64,000 nt of DNA from Chlorops oryzae (lineage: Eukaryota > Arthropoda > Insecta > Diptera > Chloropidae). The notes beneath the pieces are model-generated. The model saw only the letters and a list, made by a program, of their open reading frames with translations. It was not told the origin of the DNA and did no database searches. The translations under genes were made by a program, and so were the position numbers. The stretch covers positions 146,007,920 through 146,071,919 of the forward strand of contig CM035806.1 of the NCBI GenBank assembly GCA_020466095.1, written 5' to 3'. Below, in pieces: positions 11,944 through 23,718 of the stretch (within the stretch, counting starts at the first letter, position 1; each line of letters begins with the position of its first letter).

Positions 11944-14565
11944 ATGTATTTATACAGGGTGTTCCGTTTGTGATGGTCAACCGGTCGGGAGCTGATAGAG
12001 GGGGTCAGAACTAACAAAAAATCGTATGGCAGGGGGGTCCAAAAAGCACCCCTGCGAAGTTATAAGGGAAAGAAAGAAATTTGCAGTTGTTCCAGAAAAA
12101 CAATTGTCACGCCTCAACGTTTGTATCCAAGATAAAAATTTTAATGCAGTTCGACAGAGAATTGTCAGAACTTTCTAGGCATATAAAATAGTTTTACACT
12201 GTATTGCAGATTCAAGGGTATTTGAGCCTTCAAAATCAAAATTTTAAAATTTTTTAAACAGTTTTTGACTTTGAGAGCCATTTTGGTATAAAAAAGGTCC
12301 TATTAACACCAACATTTTTTATTTTATTCAAAATGCTGGATCGATTTCCTTAAATTTGGTACCCCATATGTCTAATAAATTTTTTGAAAATGAGATGAGA
12401 AAATTAAATATCTAAATGAACTCATTAGTTTTGCTGTATCAAACCTAATAAGTTCGACTTCATTGATAGCAAACGGATGTTCATTTAGATGTAGATATGC
12501 ACTTTTTCAAATATGGAAAACAGGTGCCCCAATAAACATAAATGCCTAGAACCCTCATTCGAGTGAATCCTGCACTGTTTATTATAATGGATTTTCGAAG
12601 CCGCCAGCGGAATGAAATTTTGCAGAAATTTGGCAAATTTGATTAATGACATATGTACGTTTGAACCTTGCTCGCGTCTGATGGTAGCCCAAACGCACTT
12701 CACACCTTGTCGCACACCCGCGTGATATGATGGCTCGCATCGTCTTTGGACCTTAAAGCTGTTTTGCTTGTCATTTACTCATTAGCTTCGCAGACTCAAC
12801 GGCGAAGCAAGTGACCTTTTCACCCGTACATTCATATATCGACGATTGACCCCTTTGTTTTCGTATTGCTACTAAAAAATACTCAACGGTTTTTACCGAA
12901 ACGATTTCGTTTTCTGTTCTCTTTTAAAAACGGCCCGGAAAAAAAATGTTTTGTTAATGAAATAATTAATTAATTGTTTAAAGCGTTAGTGATGGGTTAA
13001 TAGCTCGATGGATTTCTTTTGCCGCACAATATAACGCGGAAATTTTGTTATTTTTTTTTTTTTGTCGTATGAATTTGAATTTTACAGTCGATGATACGGT
13101 CACTTAATCGTCTTTAGGAAGTTAGGTACGTAGTGTTGACAGACAAAAAACGATTGATTACCGAACAAAAAAATTTTATATCAACTCTGGTGTGAACATA
13201 TGTTAACATACTTAACCAATATTCAAATAGGAAGGAAGTGTGATAAAAATTTCGGTAAGCAAGAAATGAAGGCGGTTCATAAAGGAATATATATAATTAT
13301 GCCCATAATGGTATATGCGAAGACGTTATGGCACTTAAACACTCATTGATATCAAATACATTTACTCGACACATGTGTGCTTTGTCCAGCGAGATTCTAT
13401 TTTAGGCTCGCCTACTATACACATGGGTACTTGTTTTCGTAATACGATGTGAATTGTTTTTCAGTTCGAATGATAAGAGTTTTAGTTTTCTTTTAAAATT
13501 ATTTCATATTTTCCTAATTAAATCGCTTATACTTATCCTTCTTAGATACCCAAAAGTGTTTCGAAAACACTTCATACAACGTTGCAACAATTGAGAGCAA
13601 GTTTTTCTCTCCAAAAAGTATGGGCAAGATTACATGAACAGCTACACGACGGATAATTGATCTAGTAAAACTGAATGTCGTGATTATTTGACGCAATTTA
13701 GTCCAAAGTCAGACAAATTTGTTCCGGAATCTAATTTTAAGTTCAGTAGGTGCTGACTTTGAACTTAGGTCTGTGTTACAACAAAAAAATTCGATTACCA
13801 ATATATTTCGCATTTCGTTAACATAGTTGAATATGACGAATTAATAGAATATGCGTATATAAATTTCGTCAAGCAATACTAATAAATGATTATGCCAATT
13901 AATGCGAAAACGGATAAGCTAAATAGTTGCATATGTCTGACGACTACATCGATCATCTACTATTCCTATAATGATCAGGGCTCTTTCAATAGCTTGTGAT
14001 TGGCGGGAGGATTTCGCCGCCATTAGAAAGCGAGATGTTGATTACTAGGTAGCATAATTAAAATAGTCGAGTAGAGAAATCCAACTATTTAGTGTGTAAT
14101 TGACTTATTCTTATATTTTGGCGATAATGTCGATTTATATGGATGGGTATATAGATATCGTGTTATAAAGTAGCCATATAATAAGACATACATTCCTTAG
14201 TGACATATATTCTTATGAATAGGAGCTAATTGTGAACACTCTCATTGGCCTCTCAAGAAGCACGTATGTATGTAATTACCGAAAAATGTTTTTGAAATTT
14301 TACCGACCCAAAAAATTAAGGCCGTTAGGCGAAGTTTATGGCAAACAGTGCAAACAGCAGCATAAACAAACAATAATTAATGTCTCGTTAGTGTTTTTTT
14401 GTTTTTGTTTTTTTTTTTTTTTTTGTTTGTTCGCCCTCTTCTCATTGAAACTGTTGAATTGAAAGTATATAAAAAAAAACCTTGCTTTGAACATCAAAGC
14501 GACAAAAAACAAAACTGCTTGAACAAAAGCGATCGAAACGGGTTGCAAAACGGGGGGAGAGAGGA
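11944..14565. other. Gene-free intergenic region
   Basis: No supported gene. The sequence ACAGGGTGTTCCGTTTG near 11,955 resembles ends seen on insect repeats but has no partner here. The minus open frame 12,485-12,715 shows no motifs. Confidence 0.45.
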
Positions 14566-14681
14566 TTGCCCAACACTTTAACGTGTTGCGAATTTTTATG
14601 AGAGATTCATGGACAAAACGGATTCGAAAGAGAAGAAGAAGATTGCCCAACACAGTTAACGTGTTGCGAATTTTTATGAAG
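14566..14681. repeat. 74-bp-spaced duplicated hairpin segment
   Basis: A segment of about 40 bp starting GATTGCCCAACAC and continuing TTAACGTGTTGCGAATTTTT occurs twice, near 14,566 and 14,640. Each copy contains the small inverted repeat CAACAC/GTGTTG. The surrounding purine-rich sequence gives a Lys/Arg-rich open frame with no family match. Confidence 0.6.
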
Positions 14682-14927
14682 AAGAATTTACGGATGAAAA
14701 AGAGAATTCCAGAAGACAGAAGAGAAGAAAAAACGTTCACTTTAACATTAAAAGTTAATGTGATAGAAAAGAATCGGATTGAAATAAGTCAGAACGTTGC
14801 CAAGCAGAACCGAAGAAGTCAAAACTGTGAGACGGCGAATTAGAGCTGGTTAGATAGCATTGATGAAATTTTCTCAGTTCTTCCAAAGTAAATTAACCCA
14901 ATTAAAGCCAGGACATGAATTCAAAAT

Positions 14928-15501
14928 AGAGCTGGAGAAACAATCGATAGCGCTATGGATGGTTTCAAAACTATGGAAAATATCGATGGTTTTTGAAGAC
15001 TATCGATAGTTTTGATTCATGGACATTTACTTTAGCATTTGAAAAGTGGTGCTGGCGGTGACAGATAGACAAATTCCTAAAAATGCCTAAATTTAGATTA
15101 GCGAGAGCCGCTCCAAAATTCATCTTTCGATTATCAATATTATCGATTGCCAAAATTATCGATTATCAAAAATATCGATTATCAAAATTATCGATTTTGA
15201 AAATATTGATCATTGAGGCTATCAATTGTTGAACCTATCGATAATTTTGACTAGCGATTAACGAAAGTTTGACAGTCGATAGTTAAACTTATCGATAATT
15301 TTTAATATCGACTATAGAAACTATCGATTTTTGAACCTATTGATTATTTCAACAATCCATTATTGAACATATCGGTTATTTAACGTATCAGCTTTTGAAA
15401 CTATCGATTATGGACCCGATCGATTATTAAAATTATCGATTATGAAACCTATCGAATATAGAAACTATCGATTATCAAACTATCGACATCTCCCTAGGTC
15501 T
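14928..15501. repeat. ATCGAT-rich inverted-end repeat element, copy 1
   Basis: ATCGAT occurs at least a dozen times, mostly as (T/A)TATCGATTAT spaced 14-25 bp apart. The left end AGAGCTGGAGAAACAATCGA and the inverse of the right end (AGACCTAGGGAGATGTCGAT) match each other. The same ends recur at 18,840, 52,589 and 53,417. Many units come close to TATCGATA, the Drosophila DRE core. Confidence 0.65.
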
Positions 15502-15503
15502 AT

Positions 15504-15790
15504 CAAGCCAAGCCTTTTTGCTTTATCACGTCGTAAACAACCTTCAGAAATTCTCCGACTCTTATGTGTCCCATTTTACAAACCAAATGAGAATTATAGA
15601 CGTCATGCTAAACTGCGTATAGTATGGTTACAAAGTATGGAAAATTGAGCAAAAAAACCTTTAAAATTCGGGTCCTTGTAAATAACCACGTTATATAAAT
15701 TTAGGAGGGATACTTATACACAATATTTTTTTAAATAACTTATTATAATTTTATATAAATTTGACCCAAACTACCGGCAGCACTGGCTCT
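15504..15790. repeat. Dispersed repeat, copy 1
   Basis: Shares ordered blocks with 18,185-18,640, including TATCACGTC, CCTTCAG, GTCCCATTTTACAA, GGTTACAAAGTATGG and GGAGGGATACTTA. It also matches part of 34,430-34,520 (ATGTCCAATTTTATAAAACA and AATGAGAATTATA). Not coding. It follows the ATCGAT element directly, as copy 2 follows the GAT tract. Confidence 0.6.
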
Positions 15791-15985
15791 TTTTTTTCTC
15801 CTTTATCCATTCCTGCAATGTCTGTCTTTCGAGAAAAAAAACTCCGGCGCGAAAGGGTTAAGGCCTTAACATGAATATTGTTGTGTTGGTAATTAAAGTT
15901 CCCCTAAAAAGTTTTCTTCTCAGGTCTCCTGTAAAGACCAGAAATTTTCCTTCATTTAGAGAGATTACCCTGAAATGGCAACAGA

Positions 15986-16154
15986 AGGGGTATTCACAAA
16001 GGCGTCGAAAAATAGTAAAGTCGGAAAATCGGAAAATTTTATCTGCTTAAAAAGTTGCGCAAGATGCAAAAAAAGTTTAAAAATTTTTTAAGAAGTCGCA
16101 TTTTTCCGATTTTCGATTTTTCGACGTATTTAACACGCCTTTGTGAATACCCCT
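15986..16154. mobile_element. Foldback MITE, AGGGGTATTCACAAAGGCGT family, copy 1
   Basis: Terminal inverted repeat AGGGGTATTCACAAAGGCGT is matched at the right end by its inverse with small changes. The interior mirrors itself (GTCGGAAAATCGGAAAATTT against its inverse), so nearly the whole element can fold back. A second copy is at 45,503-45,672. A clear target duplication was not found. Confidence 0.8.
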
Positions 16155-17383
16155 AGTGTCCTAGTGAGAAAAATATGCTCATATAGTAAATTTGTAAGCT
16201 AGAGAGTTCGATAAGACCCAAGCACCTACAAAAGTGAAAAGAGCCAAAAAAATTTATAATTTTATGTAAAACCTTAACGCTCACCCGCAAACGCCCCCTA
16301 AGAACGCTCGTGCAACCGATAAAATGGTCTTTGAGATCGCTGTTGGCCTGCTTTGGGAGGCTTGCGTAAACACGTAAACACCATCGATCGAACATTCAAG
16401 GTTGAAAAATCTCCGAACAAAAAAAATTCTCAGTATTTAAAGTTTCCAGGTGTACTTGTTTTTTGCTAATAAAAATGCTGCCAATTTATTAACCCGCGGA
16501 GTAATGTGTTCATCAGTCCACAAGACATCAAGCAATCGTAAGGAATTTATTCAAAAATTATTTTAAATTAATAGGGTATTAAATGACCCAAATGGAAACG
16601 GTTTCATCATTTCAAGCGCTTCGACTGTAGAATTTCCAAGCATTTTTTTTTCTCTTGATGTGCTTTTTTCTAGGATATTCAGGGTTCGCTGTGGCAAGTG
16701 AGTCATTGATGAAATTATTGATCCATTCTAATAAGAAAACTTCCTACTGGGGGCTTCTTTAAGTGTGAAATTTTCAGATTTTTGCATGCGATAATAAAGA
16801 GAAATAAAAAGAGAAACGTTTTTTCGCAAAATTCAGTAAACAATTCTTGAGTTTTTTTTTTTTTTTTGTAGCCTTACTCGATCGCCATAAAAAATCTTTC
16901 AAGTCTGTTGATGACTGCATTTTCCGATCAATTGTAAAATATGTATTTCACGACAAGGAAAGCTCAATTTCTGTGGTATTTTTTTTATATTTTTTTTTTG
17001 CATTTGCATTTGCCTTATCTTGATGCATGTCTTTGTCAATCAATACGATTGATGAATTGATCAACTGATATAATAATAACTAGCTAAAAATAACGAAAGC
17101 CCAAGCAAAATTATGACATAATTTTTCTTTCAAGACTTAGGTACATAAGATTAAGGCAATGAGAATGAACCTCCAGAAAAAATACTGCAATTCGGTCTTC
17201 GCATTTCGGCATTACATCAGAAGATTTTTATAATAAATTGCTTTGGTCTTTTGAGGAGATCACCGAACAAGTAATTCATGATTTTGGCAATAAATGGGGC
17301 AACTGAAAATATTTTAATTCGGCACCCAAAAGTTTTCACATTTAATATTGATAATCAATTTAACTTTTTATAGATGTAAGTAG
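16155..17383. other. Gene-free intergenic region
   Basis: AT-rich, with several T or A runs. No exon, RNA gene or terminal inverted repeat was recognised. Confidence 0.5.
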
Positions 17384-17420
17384 TGTTGGTGATGATGATG
17401 TTTGATGTTGATGATGATGG

Positions 17421-17475
<55 letters not shown>

Positions 17476-18172
17476 GGTGATGGTGATGATGGAGATAATG
17501 GTGATAATGGTGATAATGGTGATAATGGTGATAATGGTGATGATGGTGATGATGATGATGGTGCGTTTGGGGATGATGGTGATGATAGTGATGATGGTGA
17601 TAATGGTTATGATGATGGTGATGGTGGTTATGATGGTGATAATTGTGATAATGGTGATGATGGTGATGATGGAGATAACGATGATGATGGTGATGATGAT
17701 GATTATAATGGTGATGATGATAATGGTGATGATGATGGTGATGATGATGATGATTATGATGATGATGGTGACGATGGTGATGATGATGATGATGAGGTTG
17801 GTGATAATGGTGATGGCGATGGTGAGGTTGGTGATGGCGATGGTGAGGTTGGTGATGGCGATGGTGAAGTTGTTGATGATGATGATGATGATGGATGATG
17901 ATGATGGTGATGATGATGGTGATTATAATGGTGATGATGATGGTTATGACGATGGTGAGGTTGGTGATGATGAAGGTGAGGTTGGTGATGATGATGGTAA
18001 GCTTAGTGATGGTGAGGTTGGTGATGATAATGGTGATGGTAATGATGATGGTGATGATTATGGTATTGAAGATGCTGATTATGATGGTGATGATGATGGT
18101 GAGGTTGGTGAGGTTGTTGATGATGGGGAGCTTGGTGAGGTTGGTAATGATGACGGTCATGGTGATGATGAT
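17384..18172. repeat. (GAT)n / (GATGGT)n trinucleotide array
   Basis: About 790 bp of GAT repeats are interrupted by GGT, AAT and GAGGTT variants. Higher-order units are visible, such as GGTGATAAT five times near 17,500 and GGTGAGGTTGGTGATGGCGA near 17,820. Open frames in four phases encode polyAsp, polyMet or polyHis; this is what a trinucleotide array gives and no gene is called. Confidence 0.95.
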
Positions 18173-18184
18173 AATAACTTACAC

Positions 18185-18640
18185 AACTTCTTGCTTCTAT
18201 CACGTCTCGAAAAACCTTCAGTAAATTCTGGAAGTCTTAAGTTTTGTCCCATTTTACAATTTACCAAATGATGAATTTTAGGCATGTATGCTAAAATTTT
18301 ATTCTATGCACTGAATGCCAAAACGAGGGGTTTTTCCGTTTTGAGCGATTTTTTATTCGATTTTACCTTTTTACCAAAAATCAGTTGTCAAATGTTTCCA
18401 AGGCTGATTTTACTGATCACTTTTCTCTAAATGAAAACAGAAATATAAGGAGTTTAATGTCATTTTCACATAATCCAAGGAAAACAGTCACCAAAATACT
18501 GCCTAGCATCAGTGTTGGTTACAAAGTATGGAGAATTGAGTCAGAAAGGTTTTAAAAATCGGCTTCTTGTATATTACCCCATGCTATTAAATGAGGAGGG
18601 ATACTTAAGCACAGTATTAATTAAATTATTATAGGACCAC
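18185..18640. repeat. Dispersed repeat, copy 2
   Basis: Matches copy 1 at 15,504-15,790 in the same orientation and order, but about 220 bp are inserted at roughly 18,290-18,515 between the block ending GCATGTATGCTAA and the block GTTGGTTACAAAGTATGG. The insert has no clear ends of its own. Confidence 0.6.
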
Positions 18641-18842
18641 CATTAATTTTTGAAATTTAAAATTTTCAAATGGATTGATATTTAAATGTTAAACAGCTCA
18701 AACATGCATGCAATTTGCCAATAAAACAAGTTTACATTTTAAAATATATCTTCCGATAGTATAGTCGAAAATATCGATATTTCAGACTATCGACTACCGA
18801 GACTATCGATGGTCGTAACTATCGATAGCTCTCCAGCTCTAA

Positions 18843-19194
18843 AGCGCCAAATAAACATTCAGTCTGACTGATCAGTCACCCGTGTACGTGTTGATGTACT
18901 CTTGCCCATACATTTAACATCTTGTGTCGGTGTACCGCACACATGTTCTTTTGCACTTACACAATTAAAGGCTCAGTTACTCTTGATTGAACGTAACTTA
19001 ACTTAACTTAGTGAAATCTGTTTTCCACAGATTCTTATCTTAAGTCAAATTAAGTTTTCAGTGACTGATCCCATATAAAATGAACTAAACATATCAACTC
19101 AGCTGATTAAATAAGTAAAGTTAAGTTACGTTCAATCAAGAGTAACTGAGCCTTAAATGACTGATTCAGTCAGACTGAATGTTTATGTGGCCCT
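18843..19194. mobile_element. Harbinger-like MITE (outer)
   Basis: Terminal inverted repeats share AAACATTCAGTCTGACTGA just inside AGCGCCAAAT on the left and the inverse of AGGGCCACAT on the right. TAA flanks both sides (18,840-18,842 and 19,195-19,197), the 3-bp duplication expected of PIF/Harbinger. It is interrupted by another MITE at 18,969-19,153. Confidence 0.7.
18969..19153. mobile_element. Harbinger-like MITE (inner)
   Basis: The 185-bp element has an essentially perfect 36-bp terminal inverted repeat beginning AGGCTCAGTTACTCTTGATT and flanking TAA at 18,966-18,968 and 19,154-19,156. It lies wholly inside the outer MITE, so it inserted later. The high arm identity indicates relative youth. 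Confidence 0.8.
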
Positions 19195-19330
19195 TAATAG
19201 ATTGAGAAAACTATCGATAGTGGAATAAAGACAATCGACAGTCAACCAGTTTTGAAACTACCGATACTATCGAAAGTGCCATTGATAGCTTTACATAGTC
19301 TAATCAGTCTGACCGCTCAATTCTCATTTT

Positions 19331-20917
19331 CAGTCAAAACTGTGGGAACATATCGTTATCGAAGTATGACTTTCAACATTTGGTTGAGTACTCGCTAATG
19401 TTTTGCTCTCTCTTCGAACTTATGCTGGGAACAAATTTCATGACATTTATTTTATTCGTTTTCGTGTTGGGAGACAGCATCGCATGCTTTATATGTTTAC
19501 TTATTTTTGCTTGACAATATGTGTAGGATTTACATCTGCATGACCGAAAACTATAAATGAAACTAATTTTCATAGTTAAAGATATGAAGAAAAAATTGTG
19601 ATGAATTAATTAAAATTTAAGAAAACTCCTAAACGATGAATGACGGTTGTTACCGTGTATACGGCAAAGGTGAAAACATTTTGCTGCTTCCATTGAATCA
19701 ATGTATTGAATGATTTAAATGGAAGCACTACATTTCTACGTGAAATGTTCGTGATTTGGAGTTTCAGCTTTATTTTTTGACAATATGAAAATAGCTAGAT
19801 GTTAACTCCTCAAATCGTTAATAGAATTTATGTTTCAAACAGCAATTTAACAGCTATCACTAAAAATTAGTCTTTCAAGATTTTTAATTCAAGCATACTG
19901 TTGTAATAGTCGTTAGCATCATAATTAAATTATAAAACAAAACAGGTAGTGCTGTATTTATGCTTCGCTATCAACCTTAATCAGGATAATATTTCATTTG
20001 CTTGAATTTGAAAAACAATACCCCTGTGCTGAAGAGGAAAATGTCTAAAAGCAATCGCAATAAGAATGACGATGCAATTCATTTCAGTAAGTTAAAAGCG
20101 ACATGCAACTCCAGAAAAGAATATCGATAGGAATTGTACGATCAATATTGATAATGTAAAAGCCTATGATAGCTTTCCAGATCTAATCAGTGCTGCCAGC
20201 TTGAAGTTTTTCCTATTTTGTGGGACTTTTTGGTATGATTTCAACATTGTGGGAGAAGGAAGTTTTCTCTCTGCTAGTACAAAAATGGGGATTTTTGTTT
20301 TTATTACCATTTGGAAAAACAAACCTACCTTCAAAGTCACAATATTTTACATATTTCTGGCGCCTTTTCACCCAAAAATGTGTCAGTTTAGAACTAATAA
20401 AATGAACATGTTTTTGTGCCAGCTAGAAAAAAGGCGACCTTAGAAAAAGTACGATTATATAAAATATATATTGCTTTTGGCATTTTGAGATAAAAAGAAT
20501 ATAAATATTGGAAAACCAGAACAGAGATGTTAACCTTTTATGTCAATAAGGAATAACTGCTAAAGAGCGACTCAAGCTCAAAATGAATTATTTGAATCAT
20601 TGAAATAATCTCAAAAATACGCATATATTCGCCACGAAGAAACGTTATTTGTTCAGCATTTGAAGCAAATGGAGGGAAAAGGGGATTTTCTGAGGGAAAA
20701 TTTAACCCAAACTATCGGCAGCACTGGCTCTAATTTCTGATAAGAATCGAGTCTGTCGGATTAGGAGTCGGCATAAACGTTGTAACACGAGACCTATAAT
20801 ATAATTTAATAAAATAAATAAATAACGTCCCGAAGACGAACGCCAGCGAAACGTGATTCACCGAGCTGATTTCTTTGTTTAGTTCTCCGTAAGGTTAAAG
20901 TGGCGCAGTTCGCAACC
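19331..20917. other. Intergenic and 5' flank of kri
   Basis: No gene seen between 19,331 and the kri start. A small ATCGAT patch is at 20,120-20,175, and GGCAGCACTGGCTC at about 20,716 also occurs near 15,775. The last 100 bases before 20,918 are likely 5' untranslated sequence. Confidence 0.45.
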
Positions 20918-21968
20918 ATGTGCACGAATGGATCTCCAAGTAGTGAAGCTCATACGGACGAGGATAGCGGGAGCGAGACAGTTGCAGTGGCGGCTTCCCT
21001 AATGCTGAGATGTGCACCCACAAATACGTAATTAAATGTATACATTTGATTTTCAAATCTGTGCAGATTTACAGAAATTTGATAAAATTTCTGATTTCCA
21101 ATTTTTTCTCCCCATTCTTACTTCGCTCATATTATTATTATTATTATTATTGTTCGTCCACACTTTAGACCTTAAGGCCTTAACATGGAAAATTGTTGTA
21201 TTGATAAATGAATTTCCATTTCACAGGGATGGAGAGCACGATTTCGGCGATAACCTGAAAATTCTAGATCGCAATCCTCAAGTAGCGGAGCTGCTGACCA
21301 TAATGCGTGACAAGTAAGACAAATTGAAAAGAAAATGAATCGGTTAATCTCTTAATTTTCTCGCAGAAATACGTCGCGCAGCGATTTTAAATTTTACGCC
21401 GACAGACTTATTCGCTTAGTCATTGAAGAATCTCTTAACCAATTGCCATATTCGGAATGTTGTGTGGAAACGCCAACCGGTGCCATATACGAAGGCCTAA
21501 AATATCGGAGCGGGAACTGCGGTGTGTCCATAATTCGTTCCGGCGAAGCCATGGAGCAGGGCCTACGCGACTGTTGTCGATCGATACGAATCGGCAAGAT
21601 ACTTGTGGAATCGGACATCGATACGCACGTGGCACGTGTTGTGTACGCACGTTTTCCAGACGACATTGCACGTCGGCAGGTCCTACTGATGTACCCGATT
21701 ATGTCCACTGGAAATACCGTACTAGAGGTGCGTGCAGTGATGTCCATATTGTTGTTATCCTCCTATTGATAATACGCATTTTCAGGCTGTTAATGTACTC
21801 AAACAACACGGTGTGCCCGAGAGTTGTATAATCTTGTCGAATCTATTTTGTACGCCCAATGCTGCCGGCACTGTTGTGTCGGCATTTCCAAAGATGAAAA
21901 TACTAACATCGGAGTTGCATCCAGTGGCGCCAAATCATTTCGGTCAGAAGTACTTCGGAACCGATTGA
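20918..21968 (+). CDS. kri: Uracil phosphoribosyltransferase homologue
   Basis: Four exons, 20918-21027, 21227-21313, 21367-21727 and 21786-21968, join in phase to a 246-residue protein. After a short acidic N-terminus comes the UPRT fold, including ETPTGAIYEGLKY, GVSIIRSGEAMEQGLRDCCR, and the PRPP-loop region YPIMSTGNTVLEAVNVLKQH. It ends NHFGQKYFGTD. Bacterial and protist UPRTs convert uracil plus PRPP to UMP in pyrimidine salvage. Animal homologues, including Drosophila krishah, carry Tyr-Pro in place of the acidic start of the PRPP loop, as here, so catalysis cannot be assumed. ATG at 20,918 is the first Met in phase before a splice donor. mad2 lies 690 bp downstream on the other strand. 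Confidence 0.93.
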
Positions 21969-22660
21969 GAACTGTGAAACTGCCCCAATTATATGGGGTA
22001 GCTGTGAAACGTCTACCAAATAACTTCCAATTCTATTCAATACTTTTTGCTCTATTGGACTAATCGTATGCTATAGATTTGCTGCTCTCCATACACTCCG
22101 TTGATGGTTAAAGTTAATGCGTTCATGTGGAATAATTGCTCGGGTATTTCTATTTATATATTATATATTTCTGTCTATTCGGGATGTTATTTTTAGCTTT
22201 AGTAGGACGTTTAAAGTTTTTAACATATTGTTAGCTGTAGTCATGTAGGTATGTAGTCGCATTTTTTATAAGGAATATACTATAAAGTGTTTATATGAAA
22301 ACCGTCGCCACGTTTTTTGCTCTGTAGGTAGTCTCAAATTATAAATATTAAAAAATTTAGGAAAAAGTCCAAAAATGTACAAAGTTTAAATTTTAAAAAA
22401 ATATTTTCTTTTTCATTCTTACAATTGATATGATGGATATAAATTCTACTTCACACAATGAAGCCATTTAAAAACTCATAATCGAAGTCATATAAACTCA
22501 ACCAATCATGGCGGCAATACAATTCGAAAGTTGCCTGGATTGTGGGTCTACAGATTTGTCTTAGACTTATTTTTAATTCTATCGGAATTGATTTTTGTTA
22601 ATTATATACTAATTGATCAGATGAAGCCTTGCTGGCTAATGACCTCTGTGGTATTTTAAT

Positions 22661-23496
22661 TTATGAGGTCATTTTATAGTTGACCACGGTGTCCACCTGA
22701 TGCAATCCCGTTGAGAATGATCGCAGCTGAACGAATTGTGCGTTAGCGATGACTACAGCTCCTGTTTCATCCCAGTTTTCCGGAATTTCGCAATTCTTTT
22801 TTGTATAAAACATAACGTCAAATGTGCAGATACAATCTAACAGAGGCAAGAAGCTAACTGTACCCGTAATCTGACGCATAACCTCACGAATTTCGCTTTG
22901 TATGCGCTTTAGATCTTTATTGGCGTCCACATTCGGCGCATCCGTGGTATTATTAGCCGCTTGTAAATTCGCTTGAATATGAAAGTCCCAGCATTCCAGC
23001 ACTTCTTTCGTGTGTACATTTGTTATAATCATGCTAACTTTATCGACCAAGTTTTTGGAAAGCCAATCTAGCGCCACCACAGATTCAGTGATAATTTATA
23101 AAAAAAAATTTTGAATGCCATTATGCTTACCTTCTGCCTGTTCAAGGATCTTCGATAAGAACTCCTCGATTTTCGCATCTTTCGACATATAGATGGTCAG
23201 ACCATATTTTTGCGTGCTCTCAAACGATTCAGCGGGATAAATTCCTCGTTGGAATAGTATAGAATTAATGCCAAATTCTGGTACAATTAATAGAAGGATT
23301 TATCAGTATTAGATTCTAAGGTAATGCCTTCAAATCGTCCGCTTCAAAGGCTCTTTGTCCAAAAAGGTTAAAGGACACAATTGAAAATTTGACAGCAAAG
23401 AGAAAAATTTAAATAATTACTCAAATATTCCGCTATTATTTGCGCAGAGCCTTTTAGCGTAATAGAATTTGTTGTTGATTGCTCCCCTGTCGACAT
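22661..23496 (-). CDS. mad2: Spindle-checkpoint protein Mad2 (HORMA domain)
   Basis: Three exons, 23496-23421, 23277-23131 and 23067-22661, join in phase to 209 residues, the normal Mad2 size. Recognisable blocks are ITLKGSAQIIAEYLKFGINS, ILFQRGIYPAESF, YGLTIYMSKD, DWLSKNLVDKVSMIITN, KEVLECWDFHIQ and FLPLLDCICTFDV, with the C-terminal safety-belt segment ending FSTGLHQVDTVVNYKMTS. Mad2 changes conformation to bind Mad1 or Cdc20, and at unattached kinetochores it restrains the anaphase-promoting complex. The last intron is short (63 bp) and ends CGCTAG. Its start faces the 32-bp tandem repeat at 23,719. No unusual residue was noticed. Confidence 0.96.
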
Positions 23497-23718
23497 CCTT
23501 CTTGAAATGTGATTGCTTTTTGCGTTTAAGTATTTGTTTTAATTAACTCGGCTTGTTTAAAACAAATATCTCGGAATGAATTTGAATTTTACGAATATCA
23601 GTTGGCGTCAGCTGGACTCTGTTATAGAGCTGTCGCAAATCGTCTATACTCGTTACGAACGGATAACGGGTGCGCGATATAGTACCGAGTATCCGATATA
23701 TACTCTTGTACCGAGTAC

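Larger units (their letters stand above)
18740..19330. repeat. ATCGAT-rich repeat, copy 2, with nested MITEs
   Basis: ATCGAT motifs occur at 18,770-18,835 and again at 19,205-19,290, separated by a MITE inserted at 18,843-19,194. The inner end TAGAGCTGGAGAGCTATCGA (inverse strand, near 18,840) matches the terminus of the element at 14,928. A further weak stretch is at 20,120-20,175. Confidence 0.55.

Noticed and set aside
14336..14740. 134-codon minus frame with hydrophobic runs
   Set aside because: Hydrophobic and lysine segments come from a poly-T/poly-A run; the rest overlaps a duplicated hairpin repeat.
15100..15500. CRISPR-like array of regularly spaced ATCGATTAT units
   Set aside because: Spacing is irregular, the unit is short and degenerate, and the genome is animal.
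17360..18271. PolyHis, polyAsp and polyMet frames up to 289 codons
   Set aside because: A trinucleotide GAT array has no stops in several phases at once, so open frames are expected by composition.
22661..22663. Overlap or bidirectional terminator between kri and mad2
   Set aside because: The convergent stops are 690 bp apart and no canonical polyadenylation signals were seen to support overlap.
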